From positions 1 through 64,000 of the forward strand of contig JAHJEO010000011.1 in assembly GCA_018825305.1 (NCBI GenBank): DNA of 64,000 nucleotides. Direction: 5' to 3'. This document shows, piece after piece, positions 17,211 through 25,411 of the stretch. The notes under the pieces are model-generated. The model was not told the origin of the DNA. It did no database searches and saw nothing but the letters and a program-made list of their open reading frames with translations. This stretch comes from Gammaproteobacteria bacterium (lineage in GTDB: Bacteria; Pseudomonadota; Gammaproteobacteria; Burkholderiales; Rhodocyclaceae). A program made the translations under genes and the position numbers. Numbering within the stretch: position 1 is the stretch's first letter; each line of letters begins with the position of its first letter.

Positions 17211-18856
17211 CCGACCTGAACCCGAACCGATCCCGTGCCCTGTGGCTGCTGGCCGTACTGTTCGCGGTGCTGTGGTTCGGCACCCTCGAATACCGCAAGC
17301 TGGTCAAGCCCGACGAGGGCCGCTACGGCGAGATCCCGCGCGAGATGGTCGCCAGCGGCGACTGGCTGACACCACGCCTCAACGGCATCAAGTACTTCGA
17401 AAAGCCGCCGCTGCAATACTGGGCCACGGCGGCCGGCTATACCGTCTTCGGCGAACACCACTGGACGGTGCGCCTGTGGCCGGCGCTGACCGGCTTCTTC
17501 GGCATCCTGTTCACCGGCTTCGTCACCATGCGGCTGTTCGGCGCGGCGGCGGGCTGGGTCGCCGCCGGCGTGCTCGGCGGCAGCCTGCTCTACGCCATGC
17601 TCGGCCATGTCGCGGTGCTCGACATGAGCCTGTCGGTGTTCCTCGCCAGCGCCATTTTTGCCTTCGTCATGGCGCAGCGCGACGCGGCCAGTCCGCGCGA
17701 AACCCGCAACTGGATGTGGGCGGCCTACGCCCTGCTGGCGCTGGCGGTTCTGACCAAGGGCCTGGTCGGGCTGGTGCTGCCGGCAGCGACGCTGGTCGCC
17801 TACACCCTGTGGCAACGCGACTGGGGCCTGTGGAAGAAACTGCATCTCGTTTCCGGGCTGGCGATCTTCTTCGCCATCGCCGCGCCGTGGTTCGTCGCCG
17901 TCTCGCTGGCCAACCCCGAGTTCTTCAACTTCTTCTTCATCCACGAGCACTTCCAGCGCTTCCTCACCAAAGTGCACCGCCGCTACGCGCCGATGTGGTA
18001 TTTCGTGCCCATCCTCCTGGTCGGCCTGATGCCCTGGACACTGGCCATGTTCGGCGGCCTGTGGCGAGCCGTGAAAGCGGACCCGACCAGCCGCTTCCAG
18101 CCCGCGCGTTTCCTGCTGGCCTGGTGTGTCGTCGTCTTCGGCTTCTTTTCGGTATCGAGCTCCAAGCTGGTGCCATACATCCTGCCGATCTTCCCCGCGC
18201 TGGCCGCATTGATCGGCATCTGGTGGATGCGGGCATCGCCCGCCGTGCTGAAGTGGCAAGCGTTGTTCTGGGCACCGGTCGGCTTACTGATCGTGACAAT
18301 GGCACCGTTCATGGTCGTATTCGGCGATGAACAGATGCCGGTCGCGATGTTCAATGCCTGGGTGCCGTGGATGATCGCAGCAGGCGTGGCGCTCGCGGCA
18401 GGCGCCGTCATCGCCTTCTGGCTGGCGCGCACATCCCGGCCGCTTGCCGCCGCGCTGGCGCTCGGGCTCGGCGGCCACGTCGCGCTGCAGGCCGGCTTCC
18501 TCGGCATGGACAGCATCGCCCCGGCCACTTCGACCTGGCACATCACGCAGAAGATCAAGCCCGACCTCACCCCCGACATGCCCTTCTTCAGCGTCGGCAT
18601 GTACGACCAGACCATACCCTTCTACCTCAAACGCACGGTGCAGATGGTCGAGCACACCGACGAACTGAAGCACGGCATCGCCTGGGAGCCGCAAAAGTTC
18701 ATACCGACCTTCGCCGAGTTCACCGTCGCCTGGAACGCCGCACCCGGGGCCATGGCGATGATGCCGCCGGACGTGTACAAGCGCCTGCTCGCCCAGAACC
18801 TGCCGATGCGCGAAATCGCCCGCGACACTCGCCGCGTTTTTGTGGTGAAACCATGA
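17207..18856 (+). CDS. arnT: Ara4N lipid A transferase, ArnT family (GT83)
   Basis: A 549-residue inner-membrane GT-C glycosyltransferase that moves 4-amino-4-deoxy-L-arabinose from undecaprenyl phosphate to lipid A. Identifying features are the first periplasmic loop with the catalytic aspartate region KPDEGRYGEIPREMV (residues about 33-47), KYFEKPPLQYW, and about 11-12 hydrophobic helices. A C-terminal periplasmic domain of about 110 residues follows. Length matches E. coli ArnT (550). It overlaps both neighbours by 4 bp. Transfer lowers the negative charge of lipid A and gives polymyxin resistance in known bacteria. Confidence 0.93.
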   Translation: MTDLNPNRSRALWLLAVLFAVLWFGTLEYRKLVKPDEGRYGEIPREMVASGDWLTPRLNGIKYFEKPPLQYWATAAGYTVFGEHHWTVRLWPALTGFFGILFTGFVTMRLFGAAAGWVAAGVLGGSLLYAMLGHVAVLDMSLSVFLASAIFAFVMAQRDAASPRETRNWMWAAYALLALAVLTKGLVGLVLPAATLVAYTLWQRDWGLWKKLHLVSGLAIFFAIAAPWFVAVSLANPEFFNFFFIHEHFQRFLTKVHRRYAPMWYFVPILLVGLMPWTLAMFGGLWRAVKADPTSRFQPARFLLAWCVVVFGFFSVSSSKLVPYILPIFPALAALIGIWWMRASPAVLKWQALFWAPVGLLIVTMAPFMVVFGDEQMPVAMFNAWVPWMIAAGVALAAGAVIAFWLARTSRPLAAALALGLGGHVALQAGFLGMDSIAPATSTWHITQKIKPDLTPDMPFFSVGMYDQTIPFYLKRTVQMVEHTDELKHGIAWEPQKFIPTFAEFTVAWNAAPGAMAMMPPDVYKRLLAQNLPMREIARDTRRVFVVKP

Positions 18857-19224
18857 CCGCCGTTTCCTTTTCGCTCGTTCTGATCGGTGTGCTGCTCAAC
18901 GCCGCCGCCCAGCTATTCCTCAAGAGCGGCACCAACGCCGTCGGCCACTTCGACTTCCACCTCGACAACGTGCTGCCGATCGGCCTCAAGATCGCGGCCA
19001 ACCCCTACATCATCGGCGGGCTGGCCTGTTACGTCGTCAGCGTGGTGATCTGGATCATGGCGCTCTCGCGGGTGCCGGTGTCGGTCGCCTACCCGATGCT
19101 GTCGATCGGCTATGTCGTCAATGCGGTACTGGCCTACTACCTGTTCGGCGAGGCACTGACAGCGCAGAAGCTCATCGGCATCGGCTTCATCATCGTCGGC
19201 GTCTGGCTGGTGGCCCGCTCGTGA
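18853..19224 (+). CDS. SMR/EamA-type half transporter, ArnE/ArnF-like
   Basis: A 123-residue four-helix protein of the small multidrug resistance superfamily (LIGVLLNAAAQLFLKSG near the N-terminus, LSRVPVSVAYPMLSIGYVVN in helix 3). In the arn pathway the ArnE-ArnF heterodimer flips undecaprenyl-phosphate-Ara4N across the inner membrane. Only one such gene is seen here, so it may act as a homodimer or pair with a gene elsewhere. Start overlaps the arnT stop by 4 bp. Confidence 0.85.
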   Translation: MTAVSFSLVLIGVLLNAAAQLFLKSGTNAVGHFDFHLDNVLPIGLKIAANPYIIGGLACYVVSVVIWIMALSRVPVSVAYPMLSIGYVVNAVLAYYLFGEALTAQKLIGIGFIIVGVWLVARS

Positions 19225-20372
19225 CGGACTTTTTGCCGTTTACCCGGCCGAGCATCGACGAGGCGACCATCGCCGCGGTCGCCGACGTGCTGCGCTCCGG
19301 CTGGATCACCAGCGGCCCCAAGGTGCAGGCCTTCGAGGCTGCGCTGTCGGAATACTGCGGCGGCCGCACGGTGCGCGCCTTCAGCTCGGGCACGGCGACG
19401 CTGGAAGTCGCGCTGCGCCTGGCGGGAGTCGGCGCCCACGACGACCGGCCGGGCGGCGTCCATCGGGACACGGTGATCACCACCCCGCTGACCTGGGTCG
19501 CCACCGCAAACGTCATCCTCGAAGTCGGCGCCACCCCGGTGTTCGTCGACATCGACCCGGCGACGCGCAACATCGACCTGGACAAACTGGAAAGCGCAAT
19601 TCGCGCCGACACCAAGGCCATCATCCCGGTCGATCTCGCCGGTCTGCCGGTGGATCGCAACCGCCTTTACGCCATTGCCGAACGGCACGGCCTGCGCGTG
19701 ATCGAGGATGCCGCCCAGTCGCTGGGCGCCTCGTGGAACGGACAGTTCATAGGCACCACCGGAGATTTCGTCTCCTTCAGCTTCCATGCCAACAAGAACC
19801 TCACCACCGGCGAGGGCGGCGCCCTGGTGCTACCGGCCGACGTCGATCCGGCACTGTGCGAGCGCCTGCGTCTGCAGGGCGTCAAGCGCTTCCCCGACGG
19901 CGGCATGGACGTCGACGTGCTCGGCGGCAAGTCCAACCTTACCGACATCGCCGCCGCCATCGGCCTCGGCCAGCTCAGGCACCTGGCCGAATTCACCGAG
20001 CGCCGCCGCCACCTCGCCCGCCGCTATTTCGAGCGCCTCGCCCCGGCCATGGGGGCATTGGGCCTCGAACTGCCGCCGGCCGATTTCGAGAATTCCAACT
20101 GGCACATGTTCCAGCCGCTGCTACCCGAAGTTACCGACCGCGGCCGTTTCGTCGCCGCCATGAAAGCGTACGGCATCGGCGTCGGCGTGCATTACCCGGC
20201 GCTGCACCTGTTCTCGCTCTATCGCGCACTGGGCTTCCGTGAAGGCGATTTCCCCGAGGCGGAACGGGTCGGGCGCCGAACCGTTACACTGCCGCTTTTT
20301 CCGGCAATGAGCGAAGCCGACGTCGATCGCGTCTGCGCCGCAATCGAACAAACCCTGCCACTGACCACATGA
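19221..20372 (+). CDS. arnB: UDP-4-amino-4-deoxy-L-arabinose aminotransferase
   Basis: A 383-residue DegT/DnrJ/EryC1-family PLP aminotransferase. It should convert UDP-L-Ara4O to UDP-L-Ara4N using glutamate. The N-terminus LPFTRPSIDEATIAAVADVL, the cofactor segments FSSGTATLEVALRL and IEDAAQSLGASWNG, and the PLP lysine in FSFHANKNLTTGEGG match ArnB. The start is GTG 19221, overlapping the previous stop. Assignment to ArnB rather than another sugar aminotransferase rests on its position among arn genes. Confidence 0.92.
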   Translation: MTDFLPFTRPSIDEATIAAVADVLRSGWITSGPKVQAFEAALSEYCGGRTVRAFSSGTATLEVALRLAGVGAHDDRPGGVHRDTVITTPLTWVATANVILEVGATPVFVDIDPATRNIDLDKLESAIRADTKAIIPVDLAGLPVDRNRLYAIAERHGLRVIEDAAQSLGASWNGQFIGTTGDFVSFSFHANKNLTTGEGGALVLPADVDPALCERLRLQGVKRFPDGGMDVDVLGGKSNLTDIAAAIGLGQLRHLAEFTERRRHLARRYFERLAPAMGALGLELPPADFENSNWHMFQPLLPEVTDRGRFVAAMKAYGIGVGVHYPALHLFSLYRALGFREGDFPEAERVGRRTVTLPLFPAMSEADVDRVCAAIEQTLPLTT

Positions 20373-21307
20373 AACCATTGATGCACTTCGCCGCTTTCCT
20401 TTTCCTGTTGGCCACTTTCGCGGCATCGGCGAGTGAACTGCGCGACCACGCGGCCATCCAGGTGGCACCGCAGACCTGGGTGATCCACGGTCCGCTCGGC
20501 GATCCCTCGGTCGAGAACCAGGGCTTCATGAACAATCCGGCCTTCGTCGTCACCGCCGATGGCGTCGTGGTGGTCGATCCCGGCTCCAGCGAGCAGGCCG
20601 GCCGCATGGTGCTGCGCCAGATCCGCAAGGTCACCGCCAAGCCTGTCACCCACGTCCTCAACACCCATGTGCACGGCGACCACTGGTTTGGCAACCAGGC
20701 GATCCATGACGCCTATCCGCAGGCGCAGATCATGGCGCACCCGGAGATGATCCGCGCCGCGCATGCCGGCGCCGCCGCCCGCTGGCTGGGCATCATGGAC
20801 CGACTGACGCAGGGCTACACCCGCGGCACCCGCGCCCTGATCCCCACCATTGCCGTCGTCGAGAGCCAGACCGTCACGACCGGCGGCATCGAATTCCGCA
20901 TCCACGCGCCCGAGAAGGCGCATTCCGGCACCGACATCATGATCGAGGTGAAAAGCGAAGGCGTGATGTTCCTCGGCGACAACGTCATGAACGGCCGCTT
21001 CGGCCAGATGAACGACGGCACTTTCCAGGGCAACATCGCCGCCTGCGACCGCGCGCTCGCCACTGCTGCCGGCGTGTTCGTTCCCGGCCACGGCAAGACG
21101 GGCGGCAAGGCTATCGTTTCTGCCTACCGCGGTTACCTTGCCGGGCTGTTCGAGACGGTCAGGAAGGAATACGACGCAGGGAAAAAGGATTACGAAATGA
21201 AGGACACCGTCAAGGCCGCAGTCGCGCCCTACACCGGCTGGGAGGGTTTCGACATCCACTTCGGCCGCCACGTCAGCGTGGCGGTGCTGGAACTCGAGGC
21301 GATGTAA
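20369..21307 (+). CDS. Exported metallo-beta-lactamase-fold hydrolase
   Basis: A 312-residue MBL-fold protein with a signal peptide (MKPLMHFAAFLFLLATFAASAS) and the metal motif HVHGDHWFGN (HxHxDH). A downstream metal ligand sits in FVPGHGKTGGK and an aspartate ligand in FLGDNVMNG. It should act in the periplasm with two metal ions. It resembles the SoxH/quinoprotein-relay group of exported MBL proteins rather than lactamases. It is inserted between arnB and arnC and overlaps the arnB stop by 4 bp, which is not part of the classical arn operon. Substrate unknown. Confidence 0.85.
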   Translation: MKPLMHFAAFLFLLATFAASASELRDHAAIQVAPQTWVIHGPLGDPSVENQGFMNNPAFVVTADGVVVVDPGSSEQAGRMVLRQIRKVTAKPVTHVLNTHVHGDHWFGNQAIHDAYPQAQIMAHPEMIRAAHAGAAARWLGIMDRLTQGYTRGTRALIPTIAVVESQTVTTGGIEFRIHAPEKAHSGTDIMIEVKSEGVMFLGDNVMNGRFGQMNDGTFQGNIAACDRALATAAGVFVPGHGKTGGKAIVSAYRGYLAGLFETVRKEYDAGKKDYEMKDTVKAAVAPYTGWEGFDIHFGRHVSVAVLELEAM

Positions 21308-21316
21308 GGTCTTGCC

Positions 21317-22255
21317 ATGATCCAGCCCGATGTTTCCATCGTCATTCCTGTCTACAACGAAGAGGCCGGCCTGCCGGCCCTGTTCGCACGGCTCTACCCC
21401 GTGCTCGACGCGCTCGGCCGCAGTTACGAGATCCTTTTCGTCAACGACGGCAGCCGCGACCGCTCTGCCGCCATGTTGCGCGAACAGTTCCAGGCGCGGC
21501 CCGACGTTACCCGTGTGGTGCTGTTCAACGGCAATTTCGGCCAGCACCGCGCCATCATGGCCGCCTTCGAGCACTGCCGTGGCGACAAGATCGTCACGCT
21601 CGACGCCGACCTGCAGAACCCGCCCGAAGAAATCGGCAAGCTGCTGGCCGAGATGGACAAGGGCCACGACTACGTCGGCTCGATCCGCAAGCAGCGCAGC
21701 GACAGCCTCTGGCGCCATGTCGCCTCCCGCGCCATGAACCGCCTGCGTGAACGCATCACTCGCATCAAGATGACCGACCAGGGCTGCATGCTGCGCGCCT
21801 ACAGCCGCGACATCGTCGCCGCCATCAACGAATGCCGCGAGGTCAACACCTTCCTGCCGGCGCTCGGCTACACCTTCGCCCGCAACCCGGTCGAGGTGAC
21901 GGTCGAGCACGACGAGCGCGAGGCCGGCGACTCGAAGTATTCGCTCTATAGCCTGATCCGCCTCAACTTCGACCTGATGACGGGCTTTTCGGTGGTGCCG
22001 CTGCAGATGGTCTCGATGGCCGGCATCGTGCTGTCCATCCTCTCGGCGCTATTCGTCATCTTCCTCGCCGTCCGCCGCCTGGTGCTCGGCCCCGAGGCAG
22101 AAGGCCTGTTCACCCTGTTCGGCATCGCTTTCTTCCTCATCGGCATCCTGCTCTTCGCCGTCGGCCTGCTCGGCGAATACGTCGGCCGCATCTACCAGGA
22201 AGTCCGGCGCCGGCCGCGCTACGTCATCGACGCCGTGCTGGAGAAGAAGGAGTGA
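21317..22255 (+). CDS. arnC: Undecaprenyl-phosphate Ara4FN transferase
   Basis: A 312-residue GT2 glycosyltransferase with a cytoplasmic catalytic domain (VSIVIPVYNEEAGLP at residues 6-20, LFVNDGSRDRS, and the metal-binding TLDADLQNPPEE). Two C-terminal transmembrane helices follow (about 230-300). It transfers 4-deoxy-4-formamido-arabinose from UDP to undecaprenyl phosphate. Length and domain layout match ArnC. It starts 9 bp after the MBL gene and overlaps the next gene by 4 bp. Confidence 0.93.
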   Translation: MIQPDVSIVIPVYNEEAGLPALFARLYPVLDALGRSYEILFVNDGSRDRSAAMLREQFQARPDVTRVVLFNGNFGQHRAIMAAFEHCRGDKIVTLDADLQNPPEEIGKLLAEMDKGHDYVGSIRKQRSDSLWRHVASRAMNRLRERITRIKMTDQGCMLRAYSRDIVAAINECREVNTFLPALGYTFARNPVEVTVEHDEREAGDSKYSLYSLIRLNFDLMTGFSVVPLQMVSMAGIVLSILSALFVIFLAVRRLVLGPEAEGLFTLFGIAFFLIGILLFAVGLLGEYVGRIYQEVRRRPRYVIDAVLEKKE

Positions 22256-23175
22256 ATCGGGCCGTCGTCTTCGCCTACCACAACGTCGGCGTGCGCTGCC
22301 TCAAGGTGCTGCTGGCCGGCGGCGTCGACGTCGCGCTGGTGGTGACCCACGGCGACAACCCGGCGGAGACCATCTGGTTCGACAGCGTCGCGGCGACCGC
22401 GGCGCGCCACGGCATTCCGACCATCACGCCCGACGACCCGAACACACCCGAGATCATGGCGCAGGTCGCCGCGACGGCACCCGACTTCATCTTCTCCTTC
22501 TACTACCGCCAGATGCTGAAGCCCGCGCTGCTGGATCTTGCACGCCACGGCGCCTACAACATGCACGGCTCGCTGCTGCCCAAATATCGCGGCCGCGTGC
22601 CGGTGAACTGGGCAGTGCTGCGCGGCGAGACCGAGACCGGCGCCACCCTGCACCGCATGGTCGAAAAACCCGACGCCGGCGAGATCGTGGCGCAGCAGGT
22701 GGTGCCCATCCTGCCTGACGACACCGCCGGCGAAGTGTTCGCCAAGGTCACCCTCGCCGCCGAAATGGCGCTGCACGGCGTGTTGCCGAAACTGCTCGCC
22801 GGCACGGCTCACCACCACCCGCAGGATCTCGCCGCCGGCACCTACTTCGGCGGCAGGAAGCCCGAGGACGGCCGCATCGACTGGCAGCAGCCAGCGGCAG
22901 CCATCCACAACCTGATCCGCGCCGTCGCCCCGCCCTACCCTGGCGCATTTTGCGAGGTGGATGGCCACCGCATCGTCGTCGCGGCCTCATTGCTCCGCCC
23001 GGCAATCAAACCACGCGGCACCTCGCCCAAACTCTACATCGAAAGCGAAAACCTTTACGCCGACTGCATCGACGGCCGCGTGCTGCAACTCTTCGACACG
23101 CAGGTCGACGGCAAGTCCCTGCCCGGCACCCAGTTCGGCGCACGCCTGCGCCACCATTCCCTACTTTTGACTTGA
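22252..23175 (+). CDS. arnA: UDP-Ara4N formyltransferase (ArnA N-terminal half as separate gene)
   Basis: A 307-residue formyltransferase with the formyl-tetrahydrofolate motif HGSLLPKYRGRVPVNWAVL (asparagine and histidine of the active site in NMHGS) and the catalytic aspartate region EKPDAGEIVAQQ. It corresponds to the first about 300 residues of E. coli ArnA, which is a 660-residue bifunctional protein. Here the dehydrogenase half is a separate gene 11 bp downstream. GTG start at 22252, overlapping arnC. It formylates UDP-Ara4N to drive the pathway forward. Confidence 0.9.
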   Translation: MNRAVVFAYHNVGVRCLKVLLAGGVDVALVVTHGDNPAETIWFDSVAATAARHGIPTITPDDPNTPEIMAQVAATAPDFIFSFYYRQMLKPALLDLARHGAYNMHGSLLPKYRGRVPVNWAVLRGETETGATLHRMVEKPDAGEIVAQQVVPILPDDTAGEVFAKVTLAAEMALHGVLPKLLAGTAHHHPQDLAAGTYFGGRKPEDGRIDWQQPAAAIHNLIRAVAPPYPGAFCEVDGHRIVVAASLLRPAIKPRGTSPKLYIESENLYADCIDGRVLQLFDTQVDGKSLPGTQFGARLRHHSLLLT

Positions 23176-23186
23176 GCCAGACCACC

Positions 23187-24230
23187 ATGAAAAAAGTCCT
23201 CATCCTCGGCGTCAACGGTTTCATCGGCCACCACCTGTCGCAGCGCATCCTCGACACCACCGACTGGGAGGTGTACGGCATGGACATGAATTCCGAGCGC
23301 GTCACCGACCTGATGGCCAACAGTCGCTTCCATTTCTTCGAAGGCGACATCATGGTCAACAAGGAGTGGATCGAATACCACGTCAAGAAGTGCGACGTGA
23401 TCCTGCCGCTGGTCGCCATCGCCACCCCGGCCACCTACGTCAAGGAGCCGCTGCGCGTCTTCGAGCTCGACTTCGAGGCCAACCTGCCGATCATCCGCCA
23501 GGCCGTGAAATACAAGCGGCGCGTGATCTTCCCCTCAACCTCCGAGGTCTATGGCATGTGCCGCGACCCCGAGTTCGACCCCGAGAATTCCGAGCTGATC
23601 CTCGGCCCCATCAACAAGCCGCGCTGGATCTACTCCTGCGCCAAGCAGATGATGGACCGCGTCATCCACGCCTACGGCCAGCAGGAAGGCCTGCAATACA
23701 CGCTGTTCCGCCCCTTCAACTGGATCGGCCCCGGCCTCGACTCCATCCATACGCCGAAGGAAGGCAGCTCGCGCGTCATCACCCAGTTCCTCGGCCACAT
23801 CGTGCGCGGCGAGCCGATCAAGCTGGTCGACGGCGGCACCCAGAAGCGCTCCTTCACCTACGTCAGCGACGGCATCGACGCGCTGATGAAGATCATCGAC
23901 AACAAGGACGGCATCGCCGACGGCAAGATCTACAACATCGGCAACCCGAAGAACAACTACTCGATCCGCGAACTGGCGACGCTGATGCTCGACCTGGCCA
24001 AGCAGTATCCCGAATACGCCGAGAGCGTCGCCAAGGTGAAGGTGCTGGAGACCACCTCCGCCGAGTACTACGGCAAGGGCTACCAGGACACGCAGCATCG
24101 CGTGCCGAAGATCGAGAACACCATGGCCGACCTCGACTGGGCCCCGCAGGTCACCTTCGAGGACTCCCTGCGCGGCATTTTCGAGGCCTATCGCGGCGAC
24201 GTCGCCGAAGCGCGCAAGCTGATGGATTGA
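23187..24230 (+). CDS. arnA: UDP-glucuronate decarboxylating dehydrogenase (ArnA C-terminal half as separate gene)
   Basis: A 347-residue extended short-chain dehydrogenase. It starts with an NAD-binding GVNGFIGHHLSQRI and carries the serine of STSEVYGMC and the YxxxK of YSCAKQMMDR. These, and FRPFNWIGPGLDSIHTPKEG with the arginine/serine set used for decarboxylation, match the ArnA dehydrogenase domain. It oxidises and decarboxylates UDP-glucuronic acid to UDP-Ara4O. Start ATG 23187. In E. coli this is fused behind the formyltransferase; here it stands alone. Confidence 0.93.
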   Translation: MKKVLILGVNGFIGHHLSQRILDTTDWEVYGMDMNSERVTDLMANSRFHFFEGDIMVNKEWIEYHVKKCDVILPLVAIATPATYVKEPLRVFELDFEANLPIIRQAVKYKRRVIFPSTSEVYGMCRDPEFDPENSELILGPINKPRWIYSCAKQMMDRVIHAYGQQEGLQYTLFRPFNWIGPGLDSIHTPKEGSSRVITQFLGHIVRGEPIKLVDGGTQKRSFTYVSDGIDALMKIIDNKDGIADGKIYNIGNPKNNYSIRELATLMLDLAKQYPEYAESVAKVKVLETTSAEYYGKGYQDTQHRVPKIENTMADLDWAPQVTFEDSLRGIFEAYRGDVAEARKLMD

Positions 24231-24237
24231 TGCAAGT

Positions 24238-24378
24238 CATGGCCCCCCACGCTCACATTGTTCGGCAAAGCCGAATCCCGCTTCGCGGGACCAGCCTGCG
24301 GCTGTCCTGCAGCCTGCGGCCTTGTCGTTCGCTGCCCCCCACGGGTGGGCGCATGCCCTCTTGGGGCGGCCCGGCGAG
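24238..24378 (+). repeat. GC-rich intergenic repeat, copy B
   Basis: Fills the 150-bp gap between arnA (dehydrogenase) and arnD. It begins GGCCCCCCACGCTCAC, has CGCTGCCCCCCACGGGTGGG at about 24330-24349, and ends CTTGGGGCGGCCCGGCG just before ATG 24382. No gene or clear promoter is seen in the gap. Confidence 0.8.
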
Positions 24379-24381
24379 GGC

Positions 24382-25293
24382 ATGAAGCTCGCCCTGAAGA
24401 TCGACGTCGACACCTATCGCGGCACGCTGGAAGGCGTGCCGCGCCTTGTTGACATCCTGCGCCGCAACAAGGCCGGCGCCACCTTCCTTTTTTCGCTCGG
24501 CCCCGACCACACCGGCCGCGCCATCAAGCGCGCCTTCCGCCCCGGCTTCATGAAGAAGGTGTCGCGCACATCGGTGGTCGAGCACTACGGTTTCAAGACC
24601 CTGATGTACGGCACCCTGCTGCCCGGCCCTGACATCGGCAAGCGTTGCGCCGATACGCTGCGCGGCGTGCATGAGGCCGGCTTCGAAACCGGCATTCACT
24701 GCTGGGACCACGTCAAGTGGCAGGACAATGTCGAGAAGGCCGATGCTGCCTGGACCGAGGAACAGATGCAGCTTGCCGCCGACCGCTATGCCGAAGTGTT
24801 CGGTAACCCGGCGAAGGTCCACGGCGCCGCCGGCTGGCAGATGAACGCACAGGCCATGCGCCTGACCCAGCGCCTCGGCTTCGGCCACGCCTCAGACACC
24901 CGCGGCACGCATCCCTTCATGCCGGTGCAGAACGCCGAGATCGTGCTCTGCCCGCAGTTGCCGACCACGCTGCCGACGCTCGACGAACTGATCGGCATCG
25001 ACGACACCACCGCCGACAACGTCCACGAAAAGCTGCTGGCGCTGACCGCCCGGCCGCCGGCCCACGGCAGCCACGTCTACACCCTGCACGCCGAGCTCGA
25101 GGGCATGAAGCTCGCGCCCGCGTTCGAGCGCCTGCTGACCGCCTGGCGCGAACAGGGCTACGAACTGGTGTCGCTGGCGGACCTCGCCGGCACGCTGGAC
25201 CGCGCCACCCTGCCCCGCCACGAGGTGGTGCGCGGCGAGGTCGCCGGCCGTTCAGGCACGCTGATGCTGCAGGGGCCGGAATTCCTAGCGTGA
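24382..25293 (+). CDS. arnD: Undecaprenyl-phosphate Ara4FN deformylase
   Basis: A 303-residue NodB-like polysaccharide deacetylase fold protein. Motifs are the metal aspartates in LKIDVDTYRG, HCWDHVKWQ with the metal histidines, and the C-terminal HVYTLHAELEG. It removes the formyl group from undecaprenyl-P-Ara4FN before flipping. Start is ATG 24382, preceded by the repeat whose GGCGAGGG end can serve as Shine-Dalgarno. Length matches E. coli ArnD. Confidence 0.93.
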   Translation: MKLALKIDVDTYRGTLEGVPRLVDILRRNKAGATFLFSLGPDHTGRAIKRAFRPGFMKKVSRTSVVEHYGFKTLMYGTLLPGPDIGKRCADTLRGVHEAGFETGIHCWDHVKWQDNVEKADAAWTEEQMQLAADRYAEVFGNPAKVHGAAGWQMNAQAMRLTQRLGFGHASDTRGTHPFMPVQNAEIVLCPQLPTTLPTLDELIGIDDTTADNVHEKLLALTARPPAHGSHVYTLHAELEGMKLAPAFERLLTAWREQGYELVSLADLAGTLDRATLPRHEVVRGEVAGRSGTLMLQGPEFLA

Positions 25294-25411
25294 CCATATT
25301 GCCCCCCCACGCTCGCAGAGGCGGCTTATGTTCCCGCCACGGGCGGGGACGGTATCCCTTGCGGACGCTGCCCCCCACGGGGGGGCGCGCCCTCACTTGG
25401 TGCGGCCCGGC
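25294..25411 (+). repeat. GC-rich intergenic repeat, copy C
   Basis: Fills the gap between arnD and the next glycosyltransferase. It begins TGCCCCCCCACGCTCGC, contains CGCTGCCCCCCACGGGGGGG around 25366-25385 and ends CTTGGTGCGGCCCGGC directly at GTG 25412. Confidence 0.8.
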
